Shown one piece after another: positions 38,291 through 47,233 of a stretch of DNA of 64,000 nucleotides; positions within the stretch are counted from its first letter, which is position 1, and every line of letters starts with the position of its first letter. The position numbers were made by a program, and so were the translations under genes. Under the pieces are notes generated by a model. That model ran no database searches. It worked only from the letters and a program-made list of their open reading frames with translations, and was not told where the DNA came from. Location of the stretch: positions 1-64,000 of the forward strand of contig CAVPAX010000008.1 in the NCBI GenBank assembly GCA_963701715.1, in the 5' to 3' direction. The DNA comes from Methylotenera_A sp963701715. GTDB taxonomy: Bacteria; Pseudomonadota; Gammaproteobacteria; Burkholderiales; Methylophilaceae.

Positions 38291-39502
38291 TTAAAGAATG
38301 GTGATTTTTGCAAACTTACGCTTGCCTACCTGCGCAACCACTGTCACATCTTTATTCAGTTGCAAGTTCTTATCACTTACTTTTTCACTATCAAGCTTAA
38401 CGCCACCTTGCTCTATTGCTCGATATGCTTCTGAAGTGCTTTCTACCAAGCCGGCAAGTTTGAGTAACTGAGCGATGCCGATAGCTTTGCTATCAATAGT
38501 TACATTAACTTCAGGCACTTCATCCGGGATGCCTCCTTTAGCGCGTGTTTGGAAATCATTCAAGGCTTTTTCGGCATCTTGCTGGCTGTGAAAACGCGCA
38601 ACTATCTCTTGCGCAAAACGCACTTTGATATTACGCGGATTTTCTCCTGCGACTACATCAGCTTTCCATTTGGCGATAGTTTCCATTGATTCAAACGATA
38701 GTAACTCGATATATCGCCACATTAAATCATCAGAAATTGACATAATTTTTGCGAAAATAATTTCGGGCGATTCGTTAATTCCAATATAGTTGTTGAGCGA
38801 TTTCGACATCTTATTGACACCATCCAAACCCTCTAACAATGGCATGGTAAGCACACATTGCTGAGACTGGCCAGCTTGTTTTTGCAGCTCCCGGCCCATC
38901 AGCAAATTGAACTTCTGGTCAGTACCTCCCAACTCGACATCGGCTTTCAGCACAACGGAATCGTAACCCTGTAATAAAGGATACATAAACTCGTGTATCG
39001 CAATAGGCTGATTGCTCTTGAAGCGTTTAGTAAAATCATCGCGCTCTAGCATGCGCGCCACTGTATAACTTGCAGCAAGCTTAAGCATGCCGGCGGCACC
39101 TAAATCGTTAAGCCAGGTTGAATTGAATACAATTTCCGTTTTATTCTTATCCAAGATTTTAAACACCTGGCTTGCATAAGATTTTGCGTTTTCGGCTACT
39201 TGTTCTTTGGTTAATGGCGGGCGTGTCACGCTTTTTCCAGTCGGGTCGCCAATCATGCCGGTAAAATCACCAATCAAAAATAAAACGTGATGACCTAAAT
39301 CCTGAAAGTGACGTAATTTATTGATTAATACAGTATGCCCAAGATGCAGATCCGGCGCGGTAGGGTCAAAGCCTGCCTTGACGCGCAAAGGTGTTTCTTT
39401 TTTTAATTTCTCGATAAGCTCTTGCTCGATTAGCAATTCCTCGGCGCCACGTTTAATAATCGCCAATGCCTGATTAATGTCTGTTTTCACAGTCTCTTCC
39501 AA
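38291..39502 (-). CDS. tyrS: Tyrosyl-tRNA synthetase
   Basis: A 403-residue class I synthetase of the TyrRS type common in betaproteobacteria. The HIGH-like motif is HLGH in APDLHLGHTVLI, the KMSKS motif is exact in GVNKMSKSLNN, and the C-terminal S4 RNA-binding domain covers about residues 335-400. It charges tRNA-Tyr in the cytoplasm. Divergent from anmK. Confidence 0.97.
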   Translation of the reverse strand: MEETVKTDINQALAIIKRGAEELLIEQELIEKLKKETPLRVKAGFDPTAPDLHLGHTVLINKLRHFQDLGHHVLFLIGDFTGMIGDPTGKSVTRPPLTKEQVAENAKSYASQVFKILDKNKTEIVFNSTWLNDLGAAGMLKLAASYTVARMLERDDFTKRFKSNQPIAIHEFMYPLLQGYDSVVLKADVELGGTDQKFNLLMGRELQKQAGQSQQCVLTMPLLEGLDGVNKMSKSLNNYIGINESPEIIFAKIMSISDDLMWRYIELLSFESMETIAKWKADVVAGENPRNIKVRFAQEIVARFHSQQDAEKALNDFQTRAKGGIPDEVPEVNVTIDSKAIGIAQLLKLAGLVESTSEAYRAIEQGGVKLDSEKVSDKNLQLNKDVTVVAQVGKRKFAKITIL

Positions 39503-39582
39503 TAAAATTAGTCTTATGATTTTATAATTCAGTTACTTTTTGTTACGTTAACTTTTCTGTTAACATGCTTTTATATTCAAGC

Positions 39583-39702
39583 ATGTGGACGATTTTGGTC
39601 ATTTTTATGCTGCAACTTGTACACAAACGAGATAAAAAGCCTAAGTTTTCTATTTTAACGCAAAACCTCAGTCAGGTTGTGGCGCAAAAATATCCTCTTT
39701 AA
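39583..39702 (+). other. Possible 39-codon small ORF before anmK
   Basis: An ATG-TAA frame encoding a hydrophobic start (MWTILVIFMLQLV) and a basic tail (HKRDKKPKF). In related genomes a long M23 peptidase gene often sits between tyrS and anmK, so this may be a remnant or just leader sequence. No domain is recognisable and no strong RBS is seen. Confidence 0.25.
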
Positions 39703-39718
39703 GAAAAACACTTAAATC

Positions 39719-40807
39719 ATGCAATTATTCATTGGCATTATGTCTGGCACCAGCCTGGATGGGGTTGATGTTGCTTTATGCGCGCTTGAACCTATCGGCT
39801 GTCAGGTGATCGCTAAGCATTTCATACCCTATCCGGAGGCGCTTAAGCTGGAATTATTGACCCTGCACAAACCCAGTAATAATGAGCTGGAAACCGCAAT
39901 AGTTATGGGCAACAAACTAGCTGAGATGTATGCAAAAGCTGTCAATGCGCTACTGGCTACTGCTGATAAAGATGCACATGAAATTACAGCCATCGGCTGT
40001 CATGGCCAAACCATCCGGCACAGACCTGAACTTGGGTTTACGCTGCAAATCGGTAACGCCGCATTATTGGCTGAACTCACCAATATCACGGTGATTTCAG
40101 ATTTCAGAAGCCGCGATATTGCTGCAGGCGGCCAAGGCGCACCACTCGTGCCTGCATTTCATAAAGCTATATTTGGTAGCAACCAAATGAATCGCGCTTT
40201 AATCAACATCGGTGGCATTGCTAATATTACTTACTTAGCTAAAAATGGCGATGTTCTGGGCTTTGATTCCGGGCCAGGCAATATGCTTTTAGATGCTTGG
40301 GCAAAGCTGCGTTTGGGTAAAGCGTATGATGAAAATGGCGCATGGGCTTCTACCGGTGTAGTTCTAGATAGCTTGTTATTTAATATGCTTGCAGAGCCTT
40401 ATTTTGCCTTGCCACCACCCAAAAGTACCGGCCGCGATTTATTTAACGATGATTGGCTAAAGCAGCATTTGCTCTATCCGCATTTACGCCCGCAGGATGT
40501 CGCACGCACGCTAGTAGAATTGACCGCGCGCAGCATACATGATGCAATTAAAAAATGTGGTGATGTTGACGAAGTCTATTTATGCGGCGGCGGTGCACAT
40601 AACGCACTACTGAAAAACAGCTTGCAGACATTATTGGGTGAAACAAAAGTATTATTAACCGATGACTTGGGTGTGGGTGTTGACTGGGTAGAAGCGGTGG
40701 CTTTTGCCTGGCTGGCAAAACAAACGCTGGAAAATAAACCCGGCAATCTGCCAGAAGTCACTGGGGCAAAAGGGTCGCGCGTTTTAGGCGCAATTTATCC
40801 AGCTTAA
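39719..40807 (+). CDS. anmK: Anhydro-N-acetylmuramic acid kinase
   Basis: Phosphorylates 1,6-anhydro-MurNAc released by lytic transglycosylases, for peptidoglycan recycling. The protein is 362 residues of the ASKHA fold with N-terminal GIMSGTSLDGVD, central GCHGQTIRHRP, GFDSGPGNMLLDAW, and C-terminal GGGAHN. A lytic transglycosylase gene lies 1.5 kb to the left, which fits the same pathway. Confidence 0.96.
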   Translation: MQLFIGIMSGTSLDGVDVALCALEPIGCQVIAKHFIPYPEALKLELLTLHKPSNNELETAIVMGNKLAEMYAKAVNALLATADKDAHEITAIGCHGQTIRHRPELGFTLQIGNAALLAELTNITVISDFRSRDIAAGGQGAPLVPAFHKAIFGSNQMNRALINIGGIANITYLAKNGDVLGFDSGPGNMLLDAWAKLRLGKAYDENGAWASTGVVLDSLLFNMLAEPYFALPPPKSTGRDLFNDDWLKQHLLYPHLRPQDVARTLVELTARSIHDAIKKCGDVDEVYLCGGGAHNALLKNSLQTLLGETKVLLTDDLGVGVDWVEAVAFAWLAKQTLENKPGNLPEVTGAKGSRVLGAIYPA

Positions 40808-40927
40808 ATGCTCTTTCTTGAACCCATGCACCAAGGTGCGCACTCGTTTTGTGCAATAAAAATTAACTAAATTTTAAAGTCTTATATCTTTGCATTGTGT
40901 TACATAACATTTCACTAATTCATTGCG

Positions 40928-40933
40928 TATAAT
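40928..40933 (+). promoter_or_regulatory. Probable -10 box of gltA
   Basis: TATAAT lies 31 nt before the gltA ATG, in the context TGCGTATAATCT, nearly identical to the -10 region of the MCE operon promoter. No good -35 is present at normal spacing, so an activator or an imperfect -35 is likely. Confidence 0.45.
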
Positions 40934-40963
40934 CTCTCTATAAACGTTAATAAAGAATTAGTT

Positions 40964-42265
40964 ATGTCAACAAAACCTACCAAAGCTACTATTACTTTTG
41001 ACAATGGCGCACAACCTATCGAGTTGCCGGTACTTTCAGGCACATTGGGCAATGACGTCATCGATATCCGCACGCTAGGCAAGCATGACGTATTTACTTA
41101 CGATCCCGGCTTTATGTCCACCGCCTCGTGCAGCTCGCATATTACCTTTATTGATGGTGAAAAAGGCCTGCTTTATTACCGCGGTTATCCTATCGAGCAA
41201 CTTGCTGAGCACTGTGATTTTTTAGAAGTCTCTTATTTGTTAATGCATGGCGAACTACCAACCGCCACGCAAAAAGATGGGTTCACCAAAACCATCAGCA
41301 GCCATACCATGCTGCACGATCAGCTCAATAATATTTTCCGCGGTTTCAGGCGCGACGCGCACCCCATGGCTGTCATGATTGGCGTTGTGGGCTCCATGTC
41401 CGCTTTCTATTTCGATGCGATGGATGTGTACAACCCGCAGCACCGCTTAATTTCGGCTTATCGCTTGCTGGCAAAAGTGCCCACCATAGCGGCTTGGAGC
41501 TATAAGTACAATTCTGGTCAGCCGTTCATGTACCCCAAAAACAACCTGAATTATGCTGAAAACTTCATGCACATGATGTTTGCCACGCCGTGCGAGGAAT
41601 ACACGCCAAACCCGGTGCTGGCCAAAGCGTTCGAGAAAATCCTCATTCTGCACGCAGACCATGAGCAGAATGCCTCAACCAGTACCGTGCGCCTGGTCGG
41701 CTCCAGCGGGGCCAACCCATTCGCCAGCGTAGCGGCGGGCATCGCATCGCTTTGGGGCCCGGCACACGGTGGCGCCAATGAAGCCACGCTCCAGATGCTG
41801 GAAGAAATCGGCGATGTTTCTCGCATTGGCGAATTTATTAAACGCGCGAAAGATAAAACCGACAGTTTCCGCCTGATGGGCTTTGGGCATCGTGTTTACA
41901 GAAACATGGACCCGCGCGCCGCCATTATGCGTAAAACCTGCCATGAAGTACTGAACGAGCTTGGCCTGCAGGATGACCCTATGTTTAAGCTGGCAATGGA
42001 ACTGGAAAAAATCGCACTGGAAGACGAATATTTTGTCAGCCGTAAACTGTACCCGAATGTCGACTTTTACAGCGGCATCGTCATGCGCGCCATGGGCATT
42101 CCAAATTCAATGTTCACCGCCATCTTCGCGCTTGCCCGCACCGCAGGCTGGATAGCGCAATGGAGCGAGATGAACGCCGACACTGAACACAAAATCGGCC
42201 GCCCAAGACAGCTCTATACTGGTGAAACCAGACGCGAGTTTGTGCCGATTGGGAAGCGGAAGTAA
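40964..42265 (+). CDS. gltA: Type II citrate synthase
   Basis: Condenses acetyl-CoA and oxaloacetate to citrate. The protein is 433 residues, the size of the hexameric gram-negative form. Catalytic segments: HADHEQNASTSTVR, GPAHGGANE (His), GFGHRVYRNMDPRA (His), and the Asp in YPNVDFYSGIV. The latter two-thirds are visibly richer in G+C with third-position C/G preference than the surrounding genes. Together with PEP carboxylase it would feed 2-oxoglutarate synthesis. Confidence 0.97.
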   Translation: MSTKPTKATITFDNGAQPIELPVLSGTLGNDVIDIRTLGKHDVFTYDPGFMSTASCSSHITFIDGEKGLLYYRGYPIEQLAEHCDFLEVSYLLMHGELPTATQKDGFTKTISSHTMLHDQLNNIFRGFRRDAHPMAVMIGVVGSMSAFYFDAMDVYNPQHRLISAYRLLAKVPTIAAWSYKYNSGQPFMYPKNNLNYAENFMHMMFATPCEEYTPNPVLAKAFEKILILHADHEQNASTSTVRLVGSSGANPFASVAAGIASLWGPAHGGANEATLQMLEEIGDVSRIGEFIKRAKDKTDSFRLMGFGHRVYRNMDPRAAIMRKTCHEVLNELGLQDDPMFKLAMELEKIALEDEYFVSRKLYPNVDFYSGIVMRAMGIPNSMFTAIFALARTAGWIAQWSEMNADTEHKIGRPRQLYTGETRREFVPIGKRK

Positions 42266-42301
42266 ATATTTTTAGATTACTTTAGCTTAGGTGTTATAAA
42301 A

Positions 42302-42973
42302 ATGCACTCTGGACAATTCAAGCTAACCCGCGTTCGTGGCACCCCTGTGACCGATGCACAACTTATTGAATATCTTAAGCGGGTTGCCTCACTAATGGGC
42401 CGTGACACTGTCAGTCAGCCACAGTACACGTTACACGGCAGTTATGATATGAGAAACTTGTCGCGTCGCTTTGGGGGTTGGAACTCGGCACTCATGGCTG
42501 CAGACCTTGCCTCCTTACCATATCAAAACGAGTACACGGACGAACATCTATTCACTAACATTCTTATTATATGGCAATATCTAGGACGCCAACCTCGGCG
42601 CGCTGAGTTAGCATTCTCACCCTCAGAAATTTCTCAATCGCCATATAATCGAAGGTTTGGGTCTTGGACAAAAGCGCTAGAGGCTTTCGTCGAATGGGCA
42701 AACACTACTGAAACATCCACTGCTCAGCCAACAACTGCACCTAGCGATGCTAGGCGCCGCACTTCACGTGACCCATCACTTAGACTTCGATTTAAGGTTT
42801 TACTTCGTGATAGGTTCACGTGCACTGGTTGTGGCAGAAGCCCTGCGACATCATCTGGAATAGTGCTTCACATTGACCACATTAAGCCTTGGAGTAAGGG
42901 AGGAGAAACCGTGTTTGAAAATCTCAAAACGTTGTGTTCTCACTGTAACATCGGCAAAAGCAATATATTGTAA
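42302..42973 (+). CDS. HNH endonuclease with two homing-endonuclease-associated repeats
   Basis: A 223-residue protein. Two related ~50-residue repeats come first (about 18-66 and 80-130), each ending in RRFGGWNSAL or RRFGSWTKAL, the pattern of HNH_repeat modules. A C-terminal HNH nuclease follows (about 160-220): CTGC...HIDHIKPWSKGG...LCSHCN, with two CxxC zinc pairs and the HxxH/N catalytic core. It stands alone between gltA and a lipase gene, with no intron or methylase beside it. It could be a free-standing selfish endonuclease or part of a defence function. Its target is unknown. Confidence 0.85.
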   Translation: MHSGQFKLTRVRGTPVTDAQLIEYLKRVASLMGRDTVSQPQYTLHGSYDMRNLSRRFGGWNSALMAADLASLPYQNEYTDEHLFTNILIIWQYLGRQPRRAELAFSPSEISQSPYNRRFGSWTKALEAFVEWANTTETSTAQPTTAPSDARRRTSRDPSLRLRFKVLLRDRFTCTGCGRSPATSSGIVLHIDHIKPWSKGGETVFENLKTLCSHCNIGKSNIL

Positions 42974-43051
42974 TATTCCATGTTAGTAGCTCGCGACAGA
43001 AAAATAATACCCTACAACCCGCATGGATATTGCCTCTCAGAGCATCTATAT

Positions 43052-43684
43052 TTAGCCTGCAAAGCCCAATTGTTTTAAAGATTCGATCATTTTTTTGCCC
43101 ACTTCGGCATAGCCTTGCGCATTCGGGTGTATCTGGTCTGCTTTTAAATTTCGCTCCGAAAGCACGTCTGAAAACACATCGGCTATCAGCGGTGTTGCAG
43201 TTTCTTTGGCAAGTTTTTCATACAGCGGATGATCGGACAGATTGCCCACCGCAGCCCTTAATGCACTTATTTCTGGAATTGCCACCAGAATGGTCTTAAC
43301 GCCTTGCGCCTTGGCGAGCGACAAAATGTTTTTAAGGTTACCCACAACCTCGCTTTGCGGCGCCTGATGCAGAAAATCGTTGCCGCCGAGCTCCACAATA
43401 AGCAATTTCGGCTGGTGCTGCTCCAGCAAACTCGGCAGCCGCTCTAAGCCGCCCGCAGTGGTATCGCCCGGAATGCCTGCGTTAATAATGTTCCAGCCCG
43501 TGCCTTTAGCAAGCAAGGTTGGGTAATCTTCGCCTGTATTTGCGCCATTATTTGCTCCGGTCCCATAGCTTAAACTATCGCCCAGAATAACTACCGTGGC
43601 GCCTTTAGGGATTGGCGGATATTTTTCGCCCTGGCTGCAGCCAGCCAGTATTAGAACAAACAGCAAATAGACAAGTTTTTTCAT
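43052..43684 (-). CDS. GDSL/SGNH-family lipase or arylesterase (lipoprotein)
   Basis: A 210-residue lipoprotein (signal MKKLVYLLFVLILAGC, lipobox LAGC). SGNH blocks: GDSLSYG (nucleophile Ser), INAGIPGDTTAGGLERL, GGND, and the Asp/His pair in DQIHPNAQGY. It resembles TesA/arylesterases. I use the ATG at 43684; the frame extends 12 codons further, but that would bury the signal peptide. It lies downstream of erpA behind a strong terminator. Confidence 0.92.
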   Translation of the reverse strand: MKKLVYLLFVLILAGCSQGEKYPPIPKGATVVILGDSLSYGTGANNGANTGEDYPTLLAKGTGWNIINAGIPGDTTAGGLERLPSLLEQHQPKLLIVELGGNDFLHQAPQSEVVGNLKNILSLAKAQGVKTILVAIPEISALRAAVGNLSDHPLYEKLAKETATPLIADVFSDVLSERNLKADQIHPNAQGYAEVGKKMIESLKQLGFAG

Positions 43685-43710
43685 TACCTGAACCTTATTA
43701 AAAACCAAAC

Positions 43711-43738
43711 AAAAAGCCAAGCGGATGCTTGGCTTTTT
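43711..43738. terminator. Strong terminator between erpA and the lipase gene
   Basis: A 12-bp stem AAAAAGCCAAGC/GCTTGGCTTTTT with a GGAT loop and a T-run in both directions. It ends the leftward erpA transcript and overlaps the lipase upstream region. Confidence 0.88.
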
Positions 43739-43767
43739 AAATTACTCAGCAAGTTAAGCTGAGAATC

Positions 43768-44133
43768 CTAAACAGAGAAAGAGCTACCGCAACCGCATGT
43801 AGATTGCGCATTCGGGTTGCGAATCACAAATTGCGAGCCTTGCAGGCTATCTGTGTAATCAATCTCTGCGCCCATCAAATATTGCAGGCTCATCGGGTCA
43901 ATCAGCAAGGTCACGGTATCTTTCATTACTTGTGTGTCGTCTTCGTTTACTTCTTCTTCAAACGTAAAGCCGTACTGAAAACCAGAACAGCCGCCGCCGC
44001 TGACAAACACGCGCAGTTTAAGGTCTGGTGTACCTTCCTCTTCAATCAGTTCTTTCACTTTTTTTGCTGCATTTTCAGTAAACACCAAAGGGCTTGGCAT
44101 TTCTACTTCTGCTACATCCGCTACTGTATTCAT
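43768..44133 (-). CDS. erpA: Iron-sulfur cluster insertion protein ErpA
   Basis: A 121-residue A-type Fe-S carrier. The three conserved cysteines are present: GGGCSGFQYGF and the C-terminal STCGCGSSFSV. It delivers clusters to enzymes such as those of isoprenoid synthesis. The length and ending are typical of betaproteobacterial ErpA. It lies next to a bactofilin gene, an order common in betaproteobacteria. Confidence 0.95.
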   Translation of the reverse strand: MNTVADVAEVEMPSPLVFTENAAKKVKELIEEEGTPDLKLRVFVSGGGCSGFQYGFTFEEEVNEDDTQVMKDTVTLLIDPMSLQYLMGAEIDYTDSLQGSQFVIRNPNAQSTCGCGSSFSV

Positions 44134-44195
44134 TTTTGCTCCTTTAAACCTTTATCGAAAGACCATTCATTTGGCCAATTGTTCAATCTAAAAAT

Positions 44196-44579
44196 TTATT
44201 CTGTCTCTTCAGGCACATTATCGCCCATGTAAACAAGCTTTCCTTCAATCACCGCGCCGGTGTGCATTTCGAGCGATTTGTAATATAAATCACCCGTGAT
44301 GCGCGCCTTGGTTTGCAGCTCGATAAAATGGCTTGACCTTACCGTACCAATCACCTTGCCATTGAGCACGATTTTTGCCGCTGTTACTGCGCCTTCCACA
44401 CTGCCATGCTCACTGATAATCAAGGTGCTGGGTGTGCCGTTCTGCTCTGTTACATTACCGCGAATCGCGCCATCGACACGCAAACCGCCACTAAAATGCA
44501 AATCGCCCTCGATACGTGTATCTGCACCCACTAGGGTATCGATGCGGTTGTCTATTCTGTTTGCTTTTTTAAAAAACAT
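44196..44579 (-). CDS. Bactofilin (polymer-forming cytoskeletal protein)
   Basis: A 127-residue bactofilin. A central beta-helix domain (about residues 15-115) shows regular repeats such as GLRVDGAIRGNV, SVEGAVTAAKIVLNGKVIG and GDLYYKSLEMHTGAVIEG. Bactofilins polymerise without nucleotide and organise cell shape or envelope enzymes. Short N- and C-terminal tails are normal. Confidence 0.93.
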   Translation of the reverse strand: MFFKKANRIDNRIDTLVGADTRIEGDLHFSGGLRVDGAIRGNVTEQNGTPSTLIISEHGSVEGAVTAAKIVLNGKVIGTVRSSHFIELQTKARITGDLYYKSLEMHTGAVIEGKLVYMGDNVPEETE

Positions 44580-44624
44580 CTACTTTCCTAACCTGGTTTT
44601 AGCCAAAATAATTAGCTAAACATA

Positions 44625-44990
44625 TTATTTGGCTCTTTTACCGCTCACCATATTTTTATAGAAGAACAAGTCTTCTTTAATCTTAATGTTCTCATCTTGA
44701 ACGCTTGCAAGCTCTTTGGCAAGGGTATTATTCGTTGCAAGCTCTACTTGCAGCTCGCGCTGTGCTCCTACTAATTTGGCTTGTAAATCTTTATTTTCAA
44801 GTGTTGTTTGCTGCAATTTCTCACGAATGTTTTCGTCGTCGCGCAACATCCAATAAGCTATTGCAAAACCCAGCACTACAAACAAAATAGCTAAAATGAG
44901 CTGAAAATACCAAGGGCGCTGTGAGCGCACAGCTACCTGCTTTGCGGTGAGCCCAAAATGGCGGCGAATATTGCGGCGAACTGGCTTCAT
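44625..44990 (-). CDS. DUF6776-like membrane protein, short form
   Basis: A 121-residue protein: a basic N-terminus with FGLTAKQVAVRSQRPWYFQ, one transmembrane helix (about residues 29-49) and a coiled coil (about 52-110) ending IKEDLFFYKNMVSGKRAK. Proteins at this position (between bactofilin and argC) in relatives usually continue for about another 100 residues with a beta-rich domain. Here the stop comes right after the LKEDL-FF-like motif, so the protein is either a genuine short form or a truncation. Confidence 0.7.
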   Translation of the reverse strand: MKPVRRNIRRHFGLTAKQVAVRSQRPWYFQLILAILFVVLGFAIAYWMLRDDENIREKLQQTTLENKDLQAKLVGAQRELQVELATNNTLAKELASVQDENIKIKEDLFFYKNMVSGKRAK

Positions 44991-45005
44991 TTAAACAAGC
45001 TCAAT

Positions 45006-46058
45006 TTATGGAAGCAATGGAACAACTTCCAAACCCGTGGTTTCATCAAAGCCAAACATAATATTCATATTTTGCACCGCCTGCCCAGCTGCACCTTTCA
45101 CTAAATTATCCTGCACTACCAACAGTGTCAAATAGCCGGTATCTGCTTGTTTATGCAGGGCAATCCGCAGATTATTGGAACCACGTACCGAGCGCGTTTC
45201 CGGCAGGCTGCCAGGCGGTAAGACATCAACAAAGCGCTCTTGTTCATATCTTTCTTCATATAGCGCCTGCAAATCCGTACTATTACCTTTTGCGGTCAGT
45301 TTCACATAAATGGTCGAAAGCATGCCCCGTATCATAGGGATTAGATGCGGCACAAAAATCAAGTCGAGCTTGCCGCCTGCCAACTGTGTGAGCTGTGCGT
45401 GAATTTCCGGATGGTGCCTGTGACCCGCCACGCCATAAGCTTTCATATTATCACTCGCTTCGGCAAATAAAGTACCAACTTCGGCTTTTCTGCCCGCTCC
45501 GGATACACCAGATTTACTATCTGCCATAATCGGCGCGGAGAAATCAATCAAGCCTTGCTCTAACAATGGGGCGAGGCCAAGAATAACCGTGGTGGGATAA
45601 CAGCCTGGATTGCCGATAACTTGGGCTGTTTTGATTTTTTGCCGATACAGTTCCGGAATGCCATACACCGCATTCTTGAGAATATCGGGACAGCCGTGTG
45701 GCATTTTGTACCATTTTTCAAACACAGCCGTATCCTGCAGCCGAAAATCTGCAGCCAAATCGATAAGCTTCACATCGGCCTTTAGCAAAGCCTCTGCCTG
45801 ACTCATCGCCACACCATGCGGTGTTGCAAAGAACACCACATCACAGGCATCTAAATTAGCGCTTGCAGGATCAGTGAAAATTAAATCAACATAACCACGC
45901 AAGTTTGGAAACATGTCCGCCACTGGCATACCGGCCTCGCCACGTGAAGTAATCGAAGTAAGCTCTACATGCGGATGTATAGCCAACAGACGCAACAGCT
46001 CGACACCTGTATACCCAGTGCCGCCAACAATACCAACTTTTATTTTTTTATTTGTCAT
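45006..46058 (-). CDS. argC: N-acetyl-gamma-glutamyl-phosphate reductase
   Basis: NADPH-dependent third step of arginine synthesis. The protein is 350 residues from the ATG at 46058 (AGG upstream); an ATG four codons earlier lacks an RBS. GIVGGTGYTGVELLRLL is the dinucleotide site. The catalytic Cys is in GNPGCYPTT. HRHHPEI and GSNNLRIALHKQ are also conserved. Confidence 0.96.
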   Translation of the reverse strand: MTNKKIKVGIVGGTGYTGVELLRLLAIHPHVELTSITSRGEAGMPVADMFPNLRGYVDLIFTDPASANLDACDVVFFATPHGVAMSQAEALLKADVKLIDLAADFRLQDTAVFEKWYKMPHGCPDILKNAVYGIPELYRQKIKTAQVIGNPGCYPTTVILGLAPLLEQGLIDFSAPIMADSKSGVSGAGRKAEVGTLFAEASDNMKAYGVAGHRHHPEIHAQLTQLAGGKLDLIFVPHLIPMIRGMLSTIYVKLTAKGNSTDLQALYEERYEQERFVDVLPPGSLPETRSVRGSNNLRIALHKQADTGYLTLLVVQDNLVKGAAGQAVQNMNIMFGFDETTGLEVVPLLP

Positions 46059-46091
46059 AAGCCTAATCATAACAAAGTTAATACATTAAAT

Positions 46092-46119
46092 AAAAAAGGC
46101 CGCAATCGCGACCTTTTTT
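46092..46119 (-). terminator. Terminator after rpsI
   Basis: AAAAAAGG-TCGC / GCGG-CCTTTTTT stem with a GATT loop (minus strand), ending the rplM-rpsI transcript just before argC. Confidence 0.85.
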
Positions 46120-46137
46120 ATTGCTAGACGCTTTAAA

Positions 46138-46530
46138 TTAGCGTTTAGAGAATTGTTTACGGCGACGTGCTTTGCGTAAGCCCACTTTTTTACGCTCTAC
46201 TTCACGCGCATCACGCGTTACGAAACCAGCGTGTGACAATGCACTTTTCAAAGCAGCATCGTAATCGATCAAAGCGCGCGTAATGCCGTGACGCACTGCG
46301 CCAGCTTGACCAGACTCACCACCACCAACAACGTTTACCATAATGTCGAAACTGGCTGTGTTATTAGTAAGCTCCAATGGCTGACGCAAAATCATACGTG
46401 AGGTCACACGTGAGAAATATTCGTCAGCAGGCTTATCGTTCACAACGATATTACCTTTGCCAGATTTTAAAAACACACGCGCCACTGAGCTTTTGCGGCG
46501 GCCTGTACCATAATTGTATTTACCAATCAT
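46138..46530 (-). CDS. rpsI: 30S ribosomal protein S9
   Basis: A 130-residue S9. It has the typical YGTGRRKSSVARVFL start, GGGESGQAGAVRHGI, and the basic RKKVGLRKARRRKQFSKR tail whose end reaches the P site. It follows rplM by 11 nt as in most bacteria. Confidence 0.98.
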   Translation of the reverse strand: MIGKYNYGTGRRKSSVARVFLKSGKGNIVVNDKPADEYFSRVTSRMILRQPLELTNNTASFDIMVNVVGGGESGQAGAVRHGITRALIDYDAALKSALSHAGFVTRDAREVERKKVGLRKARRRKQFSKR

Positions 46531-46541
46531 CTTAATTTACC

Positions 46542-46970
46542 TTAGATAGTCAATGCTTGCGGTTGTTGTGCAGCATGTTCATGCTTGTCGCCAGCATAAA
46601 CTTTCATTTTTTTAATCATTGCGTAACCCAGTGGGCCTTTTGGAAGCATGCCTTTTACTGCTTTTTCTAAAGCACGGCCTGGAAAACGGTCTTGCATCTT
46701 CGAGAATGTCGTTGTGCTGATACCGCCTGGGTAACCAGAGTGACGGTGATATTCCTTATCAGTCGATTTAGCACCGGTTACTTTAATCTTGTCGGCGTTA
46801 ATTACCACAATATAATCGCCAGTATCCACGTGCGGTGTGTAAATGGTCTTATGTTTACCACGTAAACGGTGCGCACAAGCACTTGCTAATCGACCCAATA
46901 CCAAATCGGTTGCGTCAATCACAAACCAATCACGTTTTACTTCATGCGTTTTAGCAGAAAAAGTTTTCAT
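46542..46970 (-). CDS. rplM: 50S ribosomal protein L13
   Basis: A 142-residue L13. The signatures WFVIDATDLVLGRLAS, GDYIVVINADKIKVTG and KGMLPKGPLGYAMIKKMKVY are complete. It is the first gene of the rplM-rpsI pair. Confidence 0.98.
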   Translation of the reverse strand: MKTFSAKTHEVKRDWFVIDATDLVLGRLASACAHRLRGKHKTIYTPHVDTGDYIVVINADKIKVTGAKSTDKEYHRHSGYPGGISTTTFSKMQDRFPGRALEKAVKGMLPKGPLGYAMIKKMKVYAGDKHEHAAQQPQALTI

Positions 46971-47233
46971 ATTCAGAACTACCCTGTTACTACACCCAAT
47001 GTATAGCTTATAAAATCAAGAGGGCGGATTATATGCTTTTGAACAAAGGCTTGTCAATTGCCAAGCACGGATTATTTGTTGATTTTTAATGTAATTAAAT
47101 TTTAAACGATAATTTTTTTAAGATTTTACTAGGCAGGCCGATATATTATTTAGTTGGCACACCGATTGCTTAGTATCAATGCAATAAATAATACATCGAA
47201 GCTGTAATTAAAATAAATTAACAGGTAAGCAAT

